Assembly (NCBI GenBank): GCA_020072805.1
Contig: JAIQGC010000013.1
Coordinates: 1 to 63,566, forward strand
Length of the DNA: 63,566 nucleotides
Source of the DNA: Terriglobia bacterium
GTDB taxonomy: Bacteria > Acidobacteriota > Terriglobia > Acidiferrales > UBA7541
Direction of reading: 5' to 3'
Under the pieces are notes generated by a model. It was not told where the DNA came from and searched no databases. It saw only the letters and a list, made by a program, of their open reading frames with translations. Every line of letters begins with the position of its first letter. The first letter of the stretch is position 1. The position numbers and the translations under genes are program-made. Shown here one piece after another: positions 35,382 to 44,837 of this stretch.

Positions 35382-36551
35382 ATGAACCGCCGCCTCGCGT
35401 TGCTTTCGACCGGCCATCTGTGGACGGATTTCTGCCAGGGCGCGGTCCCCGCGCTGCTGCCCTTCTTCGTCAGCGACCTGCATATTTCGCTGGCCGCGGC
35501 GGGCGGCCTGGTCTTCGCCGCCAACATCAGCTCTTCGCTTCTGCAGCCCGCTTTTGGGCACCTGGCCGACCGGCGTTCCGCGCCGTGGCTGATGCCCGCG
35601 GGACTGGTGCTCTCCGCAGGCTGCATCGCGCTGTCCGGCTACCTGACGCGCTATGGGATGCTCTTCGCCGCGCTGACGCTGGCGGGGATCGGGACGGCGG
35701 CGTTTCATCCGGAAGCCGTGCGTTTCGTCAATCTTTCGGCGCGGCAGGAGAAGAGCAGCCCCACGGCCGCGATGAGCATCTTTGCCGTGGGCGGAAATAT
35801 AGGCTTCGCGCTGGGACCGATGGTGGCCACGGCGCTGGTGGTGGCCTGGGGCCTGCACGCCGCGGCCGGGCTGGTGCTGCTGCCGTTCGCGGGAGCGGCT
35901 GCGCTGCTCATGTTCCTTCCGGATTTCGCCGCGCTGTCCCGTTTTCATGACAACGACCATGCCGGGCGCGCCGCCGCCGCGGGCCAGGACCAGTGGGGAG
36001 CCTTCGCGCGGCTGACCGGCGCGGTGATGATCCGCTCCGTGCTTTTCTTCGGCTTCAACACATTTGTTCCGCTCTACTGGCTGCGCGTGCTGCACGCCGG
36101 GAATACCGGCGCCGGGCTGGCCCTTTCCCTGTTTCTCGCGGCCGGGGCCGCAGGCACGCTGCTGGGCGGATGGATGGCGCCTTCCTTTGGACGGCGGCGC
36201 CTGCTGGTGTGGTCCTTCGCGCTGCTGGGGCCGCTGATTGGCGTGCTGCTGCTGGCGCATCAGTCGTGGCTGGCATTGCTCCTGCTCATTCCTGTGGGCG
36301 TGGTGGCGTTCGCGCCGTTCAGCGTGATGGTCGTTCTCGGCCACGAATATCTTCCCGCGCGGCTGGGAACGGCTTCGGGCGTCACCTTCGGGCTGGCCGT
36401 CACCGTGGGCGGAGTGTTCGCGCCGATGCTGGGCGGCTTCGCCGATCGCCACGGACTGCCCGCCATGTTTCTCGTTCTGGCGGCGCTGCCGCTGTTTGCC
36501 TGGCTGCTCTCGGTTTCGCTGCCGTCCAATTCCTCGTCCGCGACTTCCTGA
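35382..36551 (+). CDS. MFS transporter (fosmidomycin-resistance-like)
   Basis: A 389-aa multipass protein with twelve membrane segments. The start LLSTGHLWTDFCQGAVPALLPFF, the GHLADRR loop between helices 2 and 3, and FHPEAVRFVNL at helix 4 resemble the Fsr (fosmidomycin resistance) group of the Major Facilitator Superfamily. The second half contains GFNTFVPLYWLRVLHAGNTG and GHEYLPARLGTASGVTFGLA. It probably exports a small molecule; the substrate is not evident. It stands alone, 49 bp after the beta-rich protein gene. Confidence 0.85.
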   Translation: MNRRLALLSTGHLWTDFCQGAVPALLPFFVSDLHISLAAAGGLVFAANISSSLLQPAFGHLADRRSAPWLMPAGLVLSAGCIALSGYLTRYGMLFAALTLAGIGTAAFHPEAVRFVNLSARQEKSSPTAAMSIFAVGGNIGFALGPMVATALVVAWGLHAAAGLVLLPFAGAAALLMFLPDFAALSRFHDNDHAGRAAAAGQDQWGAFARLTGAVMIRSVLFFGFNTFVPLYWLRVLHAGNTGAGLALSLFLAAGAAGTLLGGWMAPSFGRRRLLVWSFALLGPLIGVLLLAHQSWLALLLLIPVGVVAFAPFSVMVVLGHEYLPARLGTASGVTFGLAVTVGGVFAPMLGGFADRHGLPAMFLVLAALPLFAWLLSVSLPSNSSSATS

Positions 36552-36693
36552 CCAACGCCGTGGGACAGTACGAAAGGCCCATTTCGAATTAGGAACACCA
36601 GCCCCCCACCGTTCTTGCCCCCTCCCGAGCAGGCTTTCATACTCTGCTGTCCCCAAGAGTACGGCTCGCCAAACGATTTACCAGGAGGACTCC

Positions 36694-37812
36694 ATGAGAA
36701 GAAATGCCGCAGGGATCGTGGCGGCTTTGCTGGCCATGCTGGCGGGAGCGGCCACATTGTTATTTGCCGGAGCGGGCGGGCCGCAGACGGCCGGTAAAGC
36801 CGCGCCGGCGACGGATACGCCGCTGATCGCATTTGTGAAGAAAGTGATTGCCGCGGTTCCCGGCGAGTTTGCCGCGCTGAAGGGCGAAGAAGACACACTC
36901 CTCGGGAAAGACAATCACAATATGTTTCATGGCACGCTGGCGCCGGACGCCGATTCCAAATGCACGTTGCACACCCGGCGCGGGGATAAGATGGAAAATC
37001 CTCCGCTGTACTCCTGCCAGCTGGGACCGTCACGAAATCTCCAGGACTCCAAGCCGGTCTATGAAGAAGCAGCGGCGGAATTGCGCGCCGCGTTTCCAAA
37101 ATGGAAATTCAAGGAGAAGAAAACCGGCGATGAATCGAAGCGGGAAGAGAGCTGGACATTGACCGCCGAGCAGGCCGGCTTCACCGTGGAACTCAACCTG
37201 TATGATTGGGGGAATCTGGCCGACCTGTTGAGCGGAAAACCTTCCGGCAAGCCGGGCGTAATGGTGAACTTGCAAGTGACCGACACGCTCCCGGAAAAAG
37301 AAAAGCCCAAGACGGCGGCGGCGCAGGAGATGACCGCCAATCTGCCGCTGTGCAAATTCATCGAGAAAGTGCGTGCAGCGCGGCAGAATGATTACGCGGC
37401 GCTGCGTTCGGCCAAGCCGGCGGAAGCTTCGGGGGCCATCCCGGGCACGCTGCGGCCGGATGCGCTTTCCACCTGCAAAGTGTATCCGCCAAAATCGGCG
37501 GGCAACGACAAGGCGTTCTATCTCTGCGAAATGCGCCGGGCGAAGACCATGGAGGAGATCAAGCCGGAGTACGAGCGGCTGAAGACCGAGTTGCAGGCGT
37601 GTTATTCCAACTTGAAGTTCGATGAGAGCATCAATGACAGCGAAGGCGAACATGCCGATATTTGGTTCTATTCGGGGAAGGATGCGGTCTACCAGCTTAC
37701 GGTGCAGGCGCGCGACGATGGTTACATGCTGAAGAGCGAGCCGGAAAAGGTGGACGCCAAGACCAAACAGAATCCCGTGTCGCTGGCCCTGCAGATCCGC
37801 TTCCTGCAGTGA
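36694..37812 (+). CDS. Secreted two-repeat protein, paralog 1 (unknown family)
   Basis: A 372-aa protein: signal peptide (about 5-27; IVAALLAMLAGAATLLFA) then two similar domains. Domain A (about 45-190) runs AFVKKVIAAVPGEFAALKG, GTLAPDADSKCTLH, YSCQLGPSRN, YEEAAAELRAAFPKWKF. Domain B (about 220-372) runs KFIEKVRAARQNDYAALRS, GTLRPDALSTCKVY, YLCEMRRAKT, YERLKTELQACYSNLKF. Each domain has two Cys in the same places, suggesting one disulfide per repeat. AGGAGG lies 6 nt upstream of ATG 36694. The next gene is a clear paralog. No known family is recognised. Confidence 0.85.
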   Translation: MRRNAAGIVAALLAMLAGAATLLFAGAGGPQTAGKAAPATDTPLIAFVKKVIAAVPGEFAALKGEEDTLLGKDNHNMFHGTLAPDADSKCTLHTRRGDKMENPPLYSCQLGPSRNLQDSKPVYEEAAAELRAAFPKWKFKEKKTGDESKREESWTLTAEQAGFTVELNLYDWGNLADLLSGKPSGKPGVMVNLQVTDTLPEKEKPKTAAAQEMTANLPLCKFIEKVRAARQNDYAALRSAKPAEASGAIPGTLRPDALSTCKVYPPKSAGNDKAFYLCEMRRAKTMEEIKPEYERLKTELQACYSNLKFDESINDSEGEHADIWFYSGKDAVYQLTVQARDDGYMLKSEPEKVDAKTKQNPVSLALQIRFLQ

Positions 37813-37844
37813 CGCGTGCCCAGCAGCGAATCGAGGAGGAGCCA

Positions 37845-38906
37845 ATGCAAAAGTGGATACTCGTGATCGTAATTCTGGCGGTGAACGCGGCAGCGATGGC
37901 GCAGCAGACGAAGGCGCCCGCAGCGGATACTCCGTTCAGCGCATTTGTGAAGAAGCTGGTGGCGGCGGCGCCGGGGAAACTCACCAGCTTCCGAGGCGCG
38001 GAAACCGAAAACGGCAAAGAGCATCACGACAAATATCAAGGAACGCTTACGCCGGACGCCGATACCCCGTGCACGCTGGAAACGTGGCACATGCGGGGCG
38101 GGCGCGAGACTCCTTATTCCTACGACTGCGATCTGGGACCTCGGCAGAACTTCGAGGAGGCCCGTGCCGTGTACGAAAAAACCGCCGCGGAACTGCGCGC
38201 GAGCTTTCCCCAGTGGGAGTTCAAAGAGAAGAGACTCGGCAACGCGGCAAAGCGGGACGAGGTTTGGGATTTGAGGGCGGAACAACCTGGATTTGCGGTG
38301 GGCCTCAACCTGAAGGATGACGGCGCCCTGGAGGATGCACTTTCCGGCAAGCCATCCGGCAAGCCCGGCGTTGTCGTGCAGTTTTGGGTGGTCAACCGGG
38401 AGATGCACCGGGAAAAGACAGTGATTCTGCCGCGAAAAACGGTCGCGCCGGCGCAGCCGGAAGCCCAACCGGGGATTTGCATCTTCATCGAAAAGGTGCT
38501 GGCGGCCAAGACCGACGGGTTTGCAACTCTGCGCGGACCGGCGAACAACAAGTGGATTGAGATGTACGAGGGGAAACTTACTCCGGGCGGCCAGTCTACT
38601 TGCGACGTAGTGCCCGACAAAATGTATTCGTGCACTTTGCGCTGAGCCGGAACCATGGCGGAGATCAAGGCGGAGTACGAACAACTGAAAGCCGGGCTGC
38701 AGGCGTGCTATTCGGACATCGAGTTCAAGGAAAAGACCGAGGGGAGCGCCGATTGGGATAACGAGCGCTGGACGCTTTCGGGTCACAACGCCAGTGTCAT
38801 GCTTATCTTGACCGCGACAGACGGATTCCATCAGGTGCAGTTCCTCCCGGAAGAAAAGAAGAAAACGCCCGTGCAGTTAAGTCTGGCCATCACGACCAGA
38901 CCATAA
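37845..38906 (+). pseudogene. Paralog 2 of the two-repeat protein, interrupted by in-frame TGA
   Basis: Starts ATG 37845 with GAGGAGGA upstream, signal peptide (about 1-19; WILVIVILAVNAAAMAQ), then the same two-domain layout as the gene at 36694. Translation stops at TGA 38643-38645 (codon 267), but the same frame continues without further stops to 38906 and matches the end of paralog 1: CTLR-stop-AGTMAEIKAEYEQ aligns with CEMRRAKTMEEIKPEYER, so the TGA stands at an Arg codon. Whether expression ends there (266 aa, domain B truncated) or the TGA is read through cannot be told from sequence. Most likely a recent nonsense mutation (CGA to TGA). Confidence 0.8.
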
Positions 38907-39070
38907 GTTGCAGCCGTAGGAGAACGCCGCGCGGACAGGATTCGCGCGCGGCAGGGCGCACCTGTACAAGGAGGCAGGTTGTCAGGACGGCACAGACGGA
39001 GCGCACGAGCGGACGCCAATCCCGCCACGTCCTAGAATGGGTACAGCGAGCAACAGGGGAGCCAACCGCC

Positions 39071-39496
39071 ATGCAACCGAGACTTTTTCTCATCGCACGC
39101 CACGTCATTCTTTTGCTGACCGCAGGGAGTTCTCTGGCGGTCCTGTGCGGCGTGGGGAATCCCGTCCTGGCGCAGGCGCGGCGGCATGAACGCAAAGGCG
39201 ACTCCGAGCTAGCCGGGGTGGTCCTGGGGCCCAACGACAAGCCCGTGGCCAACGCCACCATCACCTATCAATCCTCCGACGGCAGCGCGCCGCACATCAC
39301 CCATAGCGACAGCCGGGGCCACTTCAGCATCACCGGACTGGCCAGGGACAATTACGATATTCGCGCATCGGCGAACGGCCTGTTTTCCGAGTGGGAGAAG
39401 AACGTCACGGTCGGGGCGGGACACGCGGCCACAACCACGATTACGCTGCGCCTGATCTATTCCAAAGCGCCGCTGAGAAACAAGAAACGCCGATGA
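39071..39496 (+). CDS. Secreted carboxypeptidase-regulatory-like (CarboxypepD_reg) domain protein
   Basis: A 141-aa protein with a signal peptide (about 1-35) and a single transthyretin-like/carboxypeptidase-regulatory domain (about 46-128). The signature is LAGVVLGPNDKPVANATIT, SDSRGHFSITGLARDNYDI and the final strand TTTITLRL. These domains are the N-terminal modules of acidobacterial TonB-dependent receptors but here stand alone, so it may be a surface-adhesion or carbohydrate-binding protein. Its TGA overlaps the ATG of the next gene (ATGA). Confidence 0.85.
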   Translation: MQPRLFLIARHVILLLTAGSSLAVLCGVGNPVLAQARRHERKGDSELAGVVLGPNDKPVANATITYQSSDGSAPHITHSDSRGHFSITGLARDNYDIRASANGLFSEWEKNVTVGAGHAATTTITLRLIYSKAPLRNKKRR

Positions 39497-39894
39497 GCCC
39501 GGAGCCAACTCGCGCTTCAAATACGGAATGGGTGCCGCTGCTGATCCTGCTCGCGGTGGGAGCGGCGCTTTTTCTTTTTGGCGCGCGCGGATTTTATCTG
39601 CGCGGGCAGTTCGGATGGAGCGACGTGGTGGCCTGCGCCCTGGCGCTCATTCCGGCGGGGCTTTTTCTGCTTATCAGCAGCTACGTTTTTCAGCATGCCA
39701 AGCTCGTGATCATTATCCCCATTTTGTTCGCGGTGGTTACCGTTCGCGCCTATCCGGCGTTCGGCGTGGCCCTGGGCCTGGCTCTCGCGGGAATCGCGGC
39801 GAGCGCGCTGTGGAACGAACGGCGCGACCGCCGCAACCCTCCCGCACCCATTTCCCCCGATCCTCCGGTTTCCTCCAGCCAAGAGCCGTCCTGA
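39493..39894 (+). CDS. Small membrane protein with four hydrophobic segments
   Basis: A 133-aa protein, start ATG 39493 overlapping the preceding stop. Hydrophobic segments lie at about 13-30, 43-60, 68-84 and 87-105, followed by a Pro-rich cytosolic-type tail (APISPDPPVSSSQEPS). No family recognised. Translational coupling to the CarboxypepD_reg-like gene suggests a shared envelope role. Confidence 0.7.
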   Translation: MSPEPTRASNTEWVPLLILLAVGAALFLFGARGFYLRGQFGWSDVVACALALIPAGLFLLISSYVFQHAKLVIIIPILFAVVTVRAYPAFGVALGLALAGIAASALWNERRDRRNPPAPISPDPPVSSSQEPS

Positions 39895-39986
39895 ACTTCC
39901 CGCGCACCCTGCGCCTAGGGTAGACTCTCTCTCGCCGCCGCGAGCGACGCTCCGCGCGGCATTTCATTTCCGAAGGACGGAAACCA

Positions 39987-41471
39987 TTGAGCGACCAGGC
40001 AGCGAAAACATCGGCGCAGGACCGAGACCAACTAAAGGCGCTGGGTTACACCTCGAATTTCGACCGCACCATGAGTCTGTGGGAAAACTTTTCGCTGGGG
40101 TTTACCTATCTCTCGCCGGTCGTGGGCGTTTACACCGTTTTTGCGCTGGCCATCGTGGCTGGCGGGCCGCCCATGATGTGGAGTTACGTGCTGGTGGGCA
40201 TCGGGCAGTGGCTGGTGTGCTTGGTGTTCGGCGAAGTGGTTTCGCAATTTCCGATTTCCGGCGGGCTGTATCCGTGGGCGCGGCGGCTGGTGGGCAAGCG
40301 CTGGGCGTGGATGGCCGGGTGGGTCTATCTGTGGGCGCTGTGCACGACGATCGCGGCGGTGGCCGTGGGCGGGGCGCCCTACCTGGCAGAGATGTTTGGC
40401 GGGCGGATGTCCCACGCGGCGGAGATCTGGACGGCGGTGGGCATGATCGTGGCCACCACGCTGCTCAACGTGAGCGGGACGCGGCTGCTGGCGCGGGTGG
40501 CCATGTTCGGCTTCGTCTGCGAACTGCTGGGCGCGATCGTGGTGGGAACCTATCTGCTGATTTTCGCGCGGCACCAGAGTTTTCACGTTTTCTTCCGTAC
40601 GTTTCATCTCGGCGTGAACGGGCATTACCTCCCGGCATTCCTGGCCTCCAGCGTCGCGGCCATGTTTGCCTACTACGGATTCGAGGCCTGCGGCGACGTG
40701 GCTGAAGAGACGCCGGACCCGGGGCGGGCCATTCCCAAGGCCATGCGCATGACCATCTACATCGGCGGGGGCGCGGCGATTCTGGTGTGCGTGGCGCTGG
40801 TGCTGGCCGTGCCGGACATGAACGCTGCCGTTTCCGGCCAGGACGCCGATCCGGTGACCACGGCGCTGCGCACAGCAGTGGGCGAAACGGGACTGCGCAT
40901 GGTGATTGGCGTGGTGATGGTTTCGTTCTTCTCCTGCCTGCTGAGCCTGCAGGCGGCCACCAGCCGGCTGCTCTTCGCCTATTCGCGCGACAAAATGATT
41001 TTCGGCAGCGCGCACCTGAGCAAACTCTCTCCGCATACGCACATGCCCATTGCGGCGCTGCTGGCGGCGGGCCTGGTCCCGGCGTTCATCGCACTGGGCG
41101 GGCTTTTCATGGATGACGCGGTGCGCACCATCATCGTTTTCGGCTCGGCGGGAATCTACGTGGCCTTCCAGATGGTGGTGCTAGGAGCGCTGGTGGCTCG
41201 CGCCAGAGGCTGGCGGCCTGCGGGAACGTTCCGGCTGGGGGTGTGGGCCTGGCCGGTGAATATCATGGCGCTGCTCTACGGACTTTCCGCGATCGTCAAC
41301 ATGGTCTGGCCGCGGACGCCGGAAGACCCTTGGTATCGCAATTATGGGATGATCCTGACCACCGTAATCGTGCTGGCCAGCGGCGCCCTCTATATGGTCC
41401 TGGGCAGACCCTATGAGGCCGGAACCGCCCCCTCCGGGGACGCCCATCGGCTGCATCAGGAGAGAAATTAG
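39987..41471 (+). CDS. APC superfamily amino acid permease (GABA/choline-type)
   Basis: A 494-aa permease with twelve membrane segments. LKALGYTSNFDRTMSLWENF and FTYLSPVVGVYTVF at the start match the amino acid/choline (GABA permease-like) branch of the APC superfamily. GFEACGDVAEETPDPGRAIP is the usual helix 6 region with the conserved Glu. It starts at TTG 39987 with GAAGGACGG upstream. Substrate probably an amino acid, GABA or choline. No catabolic gene lies beside it. Confidence 0.9.
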   Translation: MSDQAAKTSAQDRDQLKALGYTSNFDRTMSLWENFSLGFTYLSPVVGVYTVFALAIVAGGPPMMWSYVLVGIGQWLVCLVFGEVVSQFPISGGLYPWARRLVGKRWAWMAGWVYLWALCTTIAAVAVGGAPYLAEMFGGRMSHAAEIWTAVGMIVATTLLNVSGTRLLARVAMFGFVCELLGAIVVGTYLLIFARHQSFHVFFRTFHLGVNGHYLPAFLASSVAAMFAYYGFEACGDVAEETPDPGRAIPKAMRMTIYIGGGAAILVCVALVLAVPDMNAAVSGQDADPVTTALRTAVGETGLRMVIGVVMVSFFSCLLSLQAATSRLLFAYSRDKMIFGSAHLSKLSPHTHMPIAALLAAGLVPAFIALGGLFMDDAVRTIIVFGSAGIYVAFQMVVLGALVARARGWRPAGTFRLGVWAWPVNIMALLYGLSAIVNMVWPRTPEDPWYRNYGMILTTVIVLASGALYMVLGRPYEAGTAPSGDAHRLHQERN

Positions 41472-41915
41472 GGGCAGAAGGGCCGGGCAGACAGGAATAC
41501 AGATAGTACTGAGGGAGTAAGAATCCGGCAGATTCAAGCAATGCACTGAAAATACAGCACTTAATGGATATATTGGTTGGCGTACTGGTCAACCCCCGTA
41601 CTAATACCCGAGTACTGAATAAATTGGCTCTCTTGGCCCATTGATGGTTTACCGGCGGACGTCTTAGGCTGTCTGTAACGGGTTGGGAGCCGCGCGGGGA
41701 CAACGGCTTCGTAAGAGGTCGTAGCGTGCCGCCCAACCCGGGTTTTTCCGCTGATCTTCCAATCCCTGTAAGAAAATACGCCAGCCCGGCAGTCGCAGAC
41801 CGGCAAAGAAGTTCAACCACCTTAGCCGCAACAAAATTTCTGAGAATCCAATGGCATCCGGCTTGCATCCATCCTATAGCGATGGATCTCGAAAAACCTC
41901 TCTTGGATTGATTCT
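41472..41915. other. Intergenic region with repeated GTACT sites
   Basis: 444 bp without a supported gene, AT-richer than the flanks. It holds four GTACT sites (41506, 41582, 41598 and 41612). Spacing of the last three is 16 and 14 bp, hinting at a multi-site regulator or chance. Open frames there show no family character. It is probably the promoter region of the START-like gene. Confidence 0.4.
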
Positions 41916-42863
41916 ATGGAAGTTAGTGGAAAAAAGCGGATGAAAGACGCAGGAAAAAGTGGACAGTTGCTGCCCAGTTCCGGCATCCAATGGGTATTCT
42001 GTCCCTTCGTCTTGGCCATGCTCCTCCTGGGGGGATTGAGCCAGCCTGGAACGGCTGCGCCCTCGCCGCGCCCCCAGCGCCTGCGGCAGGAAAGCAACGC
42101 GGCCTTCGAGCGCTACCGGCAATTGACCGATTTGCGCAACGATGAGGAGCTGCGCAAGGGAACTCCCTATCTGTGGATCGACGCACTGCCGGAAGCAGCG
42201 CGCGCGCGCGCCATCGCGGAATTGCGCGGCGGAGCGGTCAAGATGCGCCGAGTGGAAACCCGCGACGGAGGAAAAGCGATCGCCAGCCCGGGGGCCATGA
42301 TTCACCACTGGGAAGGGATTGTGTTCATTCCCGGGGCCAACGTGGATGACGTATTGAATGTGCTGCAGGACTACAATGAGCACACGCGCTACTACGCGCC
42401 CGAGGTGGAGCGAGCGCGGATTGAAATGCGCGACGGCGAGCATTTCCGGGTGTTTCTGCGGTTCCACCGGAAATATGTCATCAGTGTGGCGCTGAATTCC
42501 GAACACGATGTGCGCTATTACCGGGATTCCCCCGTGCGAGCGCACAGCCGCAGCTCCTCCCTGCGCATCGCGCAAGTGGAGGATGCGGGGCGGCCGAGCG
42601 AACACGAAAAACCGCCCGGCCAGGACGACGGCTACCTCTGGAAAATGGAAACGTGGTGGAGGATGGAAGAGCGTGACGGCGGCGTGTACCTGCAGAATGA
42701 AGCAGTCTCGCTCACCCGCGACATCCCCGCCGCACTGGGCTGGCTGATCGGGCCGTTCGTCACCAGCATCCCCAAGGATACGCTGACCTTTACCCTGGAA
42801 GCGACCCGCAAAGCGGTTAAGGAGCGCGGCGACAAATTCACGACGGACCAGGCGCGACGTTAA
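41916..42863 (+). CDS. Exported START/SRPBCC-like lipid-binding domain protein
   Basis: A 315-aa protein with a hydrophobic signal/anchor (about 26-46; WVFCPFVLAMLLLGGL), which follows a basic 25-residue N terminus; an internal ATG at 41940 would give a more usual signal peptide. The body (about 115-300; IHHWEGIVFIPGANVDDVLN, DYNEHTRYYAPEVERARIE, WRMEERDGGVYLQNEAV, GWLIGPFVTSIPKDTLTFTL) has the order of a START/SRPBCC helix-grip domain, which binds lipids or hydrophobic molecules. Function unknown. It is convergent with the polysaccharide island. Confidence 0.75.
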   Translation: MEVSGKKRMKDAGKSGQLLPSSGIQWVFCPFVLAMLLLGGLSQPGTAAPSPRPQRLRQESNAAFERYRQLTDLRNDEELRKGTPYLWIDALPEAARARAIAELRGGAVKMRRVETRDGGKAIASPGAMIHHWEGIVFIPGANVDDVLNVLQDYNEHTRYYAPEVERARIEMRDGEHFRVFLRFHRKYVISVALNSEHDVRYYRDSPVRAHSRSSSLRIAQVEDAGRPSEHEKPPGQDDGYLWKMETWWRMEERDGGVYLQNEAVSLTRDIPAALGWLIGPFVTSIPKDTLTFTLEATRKAVKERGDKFTTDQARR

Positions 42864-42887
42864 GCGCCAGCTTTTTCCTGCCTTGTG

Positions 42888-43613
42888 CTAATGTCGTTCT
42901 CTGCCGCCGAAATTCAAGTCAGCGGGCTTCTGCGCCAAGGTCAAGCAATCCCAACTGCGGCCGCAAAGCCTCTTCGCAAGAGACACCTCATTCTTATTGA
43001 TTAGCCGAAAACCGGCGCTGCAAAGATAGTAGAGCAATTCCGGTTCCCGGAAACGATAGGGATGGGCACGAACGAGAATTTCTTTCTTGCGCCGCCAACG
43101 CGTCCACAGATACCATTTGACGAGACCCGCAAAAGAAAAGACGTCCACCGCAAGATAGAAATATCCCCCAGGTTGTAGGACCCGGTACGCTTCAGCGACC
43201 ACGGATTGAGGATTGCAGACATGATCCAAGACATTACTGCAAAGGACAAGTCCGAAAGAGCCGTCCGGAAAGGGCAGGCGCTCGCCCTGAGCAGTTACAA
43301 GGTGGACAGATTTTCGCAACGATAGAACTACAGCCCGAAGGGAATCCCCACAGATGAGCGGAGGCGGCGGGAGCGGGTCCATCCCAACTCGCAATGAGGT
43401 CTGTTTTAGAAAACCCAGCGCTCCTATGCCGAGACCCCCAACGCCGATCTCCAAAGTGGCGTTCGGCAAAACAGGAAGCCAAGCTGAGATGCGTGCTGCC
43501 ACCTCCCGGTTTTCTTGGAGGACGTGCCGGATGCCTTCCTCTTGAGCGGTTAGACCGCTCCAGTATTCCCCTTCCGCCTGTTGTGCATGCTGCCACTGCT
43601 TCGAGTTACTCAT
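42888..43613 (-). CDS. Class I SAM-dependent methyltransferase
   Basis: A 241-aa methyltransferase of the Methyltransf_11/UbiE-like type. Motif I LEIGVGGLGIGALG, a PFPDGSFGLVLCSNVLDHV post-motif, and VLQPGGYFYLAVDVFS (motif III) are clear. The start ATG 43613 overlaps the stop of the glycosyltransferase gene (ATGA), so it belongs to the minus-strand polysaccharide operon. It probably methylates a sugar or a glycan-linked acceptor; this comes from position only. Several Cys codons (LCSNVLDHVC, LCSAG) are unusual for the class. Confidence 0.88.
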   Translation of the reverse strand: MSNSKQWQHAQQAEGEYWSGLTAQEEGIRHVLQENREVAARISAWLPVLPNATLEIGVGGLGIGALGFLKQTSLRVGMDPLPPPPLICGDSLRAVVLSLRKSVHLVTAQGERLPFPDGSFGLVLCSNVLDHVCNPQSVVAEAYRVLQPGGYFYLAVDVFSFAGLVKWYLWTRWRRKKEILVRAHPYRFREPELLYYLCSAGFRLINKNEVSLAKRLCGRSWDCLTLAQKPADLNFGGRERH

Positions 43614-44836
43614 CCCGCTGCTTCCTCCTCGACCGAGAGGTGCTGCCTCTTTCGTTCCAAGGCGGCGGTCAATGCGTCTCCCGTTTCCCGTGCATTGCGG
43701 TCCCAATTGTAGGCCTGCACCGTCCGGGCAGCATTCTCTCCAATCCGGGATCGGAGAGGGGCCTGCTCATAAAGGCAACGCAGAAGTCTTGCAAGAGCGG
43801 CACTGTCCAGCGGATCCTGCAAGACGAATCCATCCACTCCTTCGGTGATGGTTTGCGAGCCGCCGTTGTTGACGCTGGTGATCACTGGCAGGCCACAGGC
43901 CATGGCTTCCAGGGGTGGGAGAGCAAAGGAGTCGTCCAGGGAGGGGCTGGAGTAAACATCGGCCGCCGCATAAAACTGCATCACGTCAGCACTGGAGCCA
44001 GTGAAGTGCACGCGACCTTGCAAGCCGAGTTTCTCAATCACAGGGAGAAAAACACTTTGGTCATCCGCCCCGACAACCAGCAAATGAATCGGCAGGTCGC
44101 GGCATTCCGCCAGGGAACGCAGGAGCGCAGGCAGGCCCTTTGTTTCCCAATCGTTGCCCACCAGCAGCACGACGAAATCGTTCGCCGCCAAGCCGGCCTT
44201 TTCACGCGAAGCCGCACGGCGCTGGGAACGAATTTCAGGAGTAAAGCGATGGATATCCACGGCGTTCGGAACGACGAGCACATCTGAACGCTGGAAGAAC
44301 GTGGAAAGGCGGCTGGCCACAAGTCGTGAAACAGCCAGTAGTCTAGTTTTCGGTTTTGTGTAGACGTAGCTCTCCAGAAACATAATCAGGCGATAGTAAA
44401 GGCGGCGGTGCAACCGCCGTGGCCAGCTGGTGAGCGGCGAACCTCGAAACCTGAGCCGCGAACCTGCTTGGCGATAATACGCTTGGAAAACAATGTGCAC
44501 CGCAATCACGTCCGCATCGGCGCAATTGATACCAGGGGAATAGACCAGATCGGGGCGAACTCTTCCGGTACGGCGGTCGCGCCAGCGATAAATGTGGTTG
44601 GCGGCAAACCACCATAGGTAGCGCAGAAGGTGCGGCCCGGGAAATTCCGGAATCTTGTGCCAGACAATCTGCCCCGGAGAGAAATCCCGGCTCACACCCG
44701 CGACTTGCTCGACGCGCTGGGAATAGACGTGAATCTCCCATCCCGGCAGCCTGGCCAGCCGCTCGATCTGCTCGACGATGCAGCGTTCCGTGCCATGACT
44801 GCGATCGAGAAACGGCGAGACAACCGCGAGGCGCAC
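43610..44836 (-). CDS. GT4-family glycosyltransferase
   Basis: A 408-aa glycosyltransferase of the GT-B fold. The N-terminal donor-independent half starts LAVVSPFLDRSHGTERCIVE, and the C-terminal Rossmann half has NDWETKGLPALLRSLAECR and the donor motif SPSLDDSFALPPLEAMACG with the conserved Glu. It transfers a sugar from a nucleotide-sugar onto a growing lipid-linked glycan at the cytosolic face. Its start is 1 bp from the polymerase stop and its stop overlaps the methyltransferase start, making it the middle of a tight three-gene operon. Confidence 0.92.
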   Translation of the reverse strand: MRLAVVSPFLDRSHGTERCIVEQIERLARLPGWEIHVYSQRVEQVAGVSRDFSPGQIVWHKIPEFPGPHLLRYLWWFAANHIYRWRDRRTGRVRPDLVYSPGINCADADVIAVHIVFQAYYRQAGSRLRFRGSPLTSWPRRLHRRLYYRLIMFLESYVYTKPKTRLLAVSRLVASRLSTFFQRSDVLVVPNAVDIHRFTPEIRSQRRAASREKAGLAANDFVVLLVGNDWETKGLPALLRSLAECRDLPIHLLVVGADDQSVFLPVIEKLGLQGRVHFTGSSADVMQFYAAADVYSSPSLDDSFALPPLEAMACGLPVITSVNNGGSQTITEGVDGFVLQDPLDSAALARLLRCLYEQAPLRSRIGENAARTVQAYNWDRNARETGDALTAALERKRQHLSVEEEAAG

Positions 44837-44837
44837 G

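Noticed and set aside
34599-36656. A 685-codon minus-strand frame over the MFS and beta-rich protein genes
   Set aside because: It is a low-complexity Arg/Gln/Gly-rich translation opposite a convincing twelve-helix transporter.
38655-38906. Independent 83-aa gene starting at ATG 38655
   Set aside because: It is in the same frame as the preceding gene, has no ribosome-binding site, and matches the C-terminal end of the paralog at 36694, so it is the remainder of the gene interrupted by TGA 38643.
41561-41806. A minus-strand frame with a Tyr/Gln-rich end (YSGISTGVDQYANQY)
   Set aside because: No start signal or family; it lies in the AT-richer intergenic region and arises from chance.
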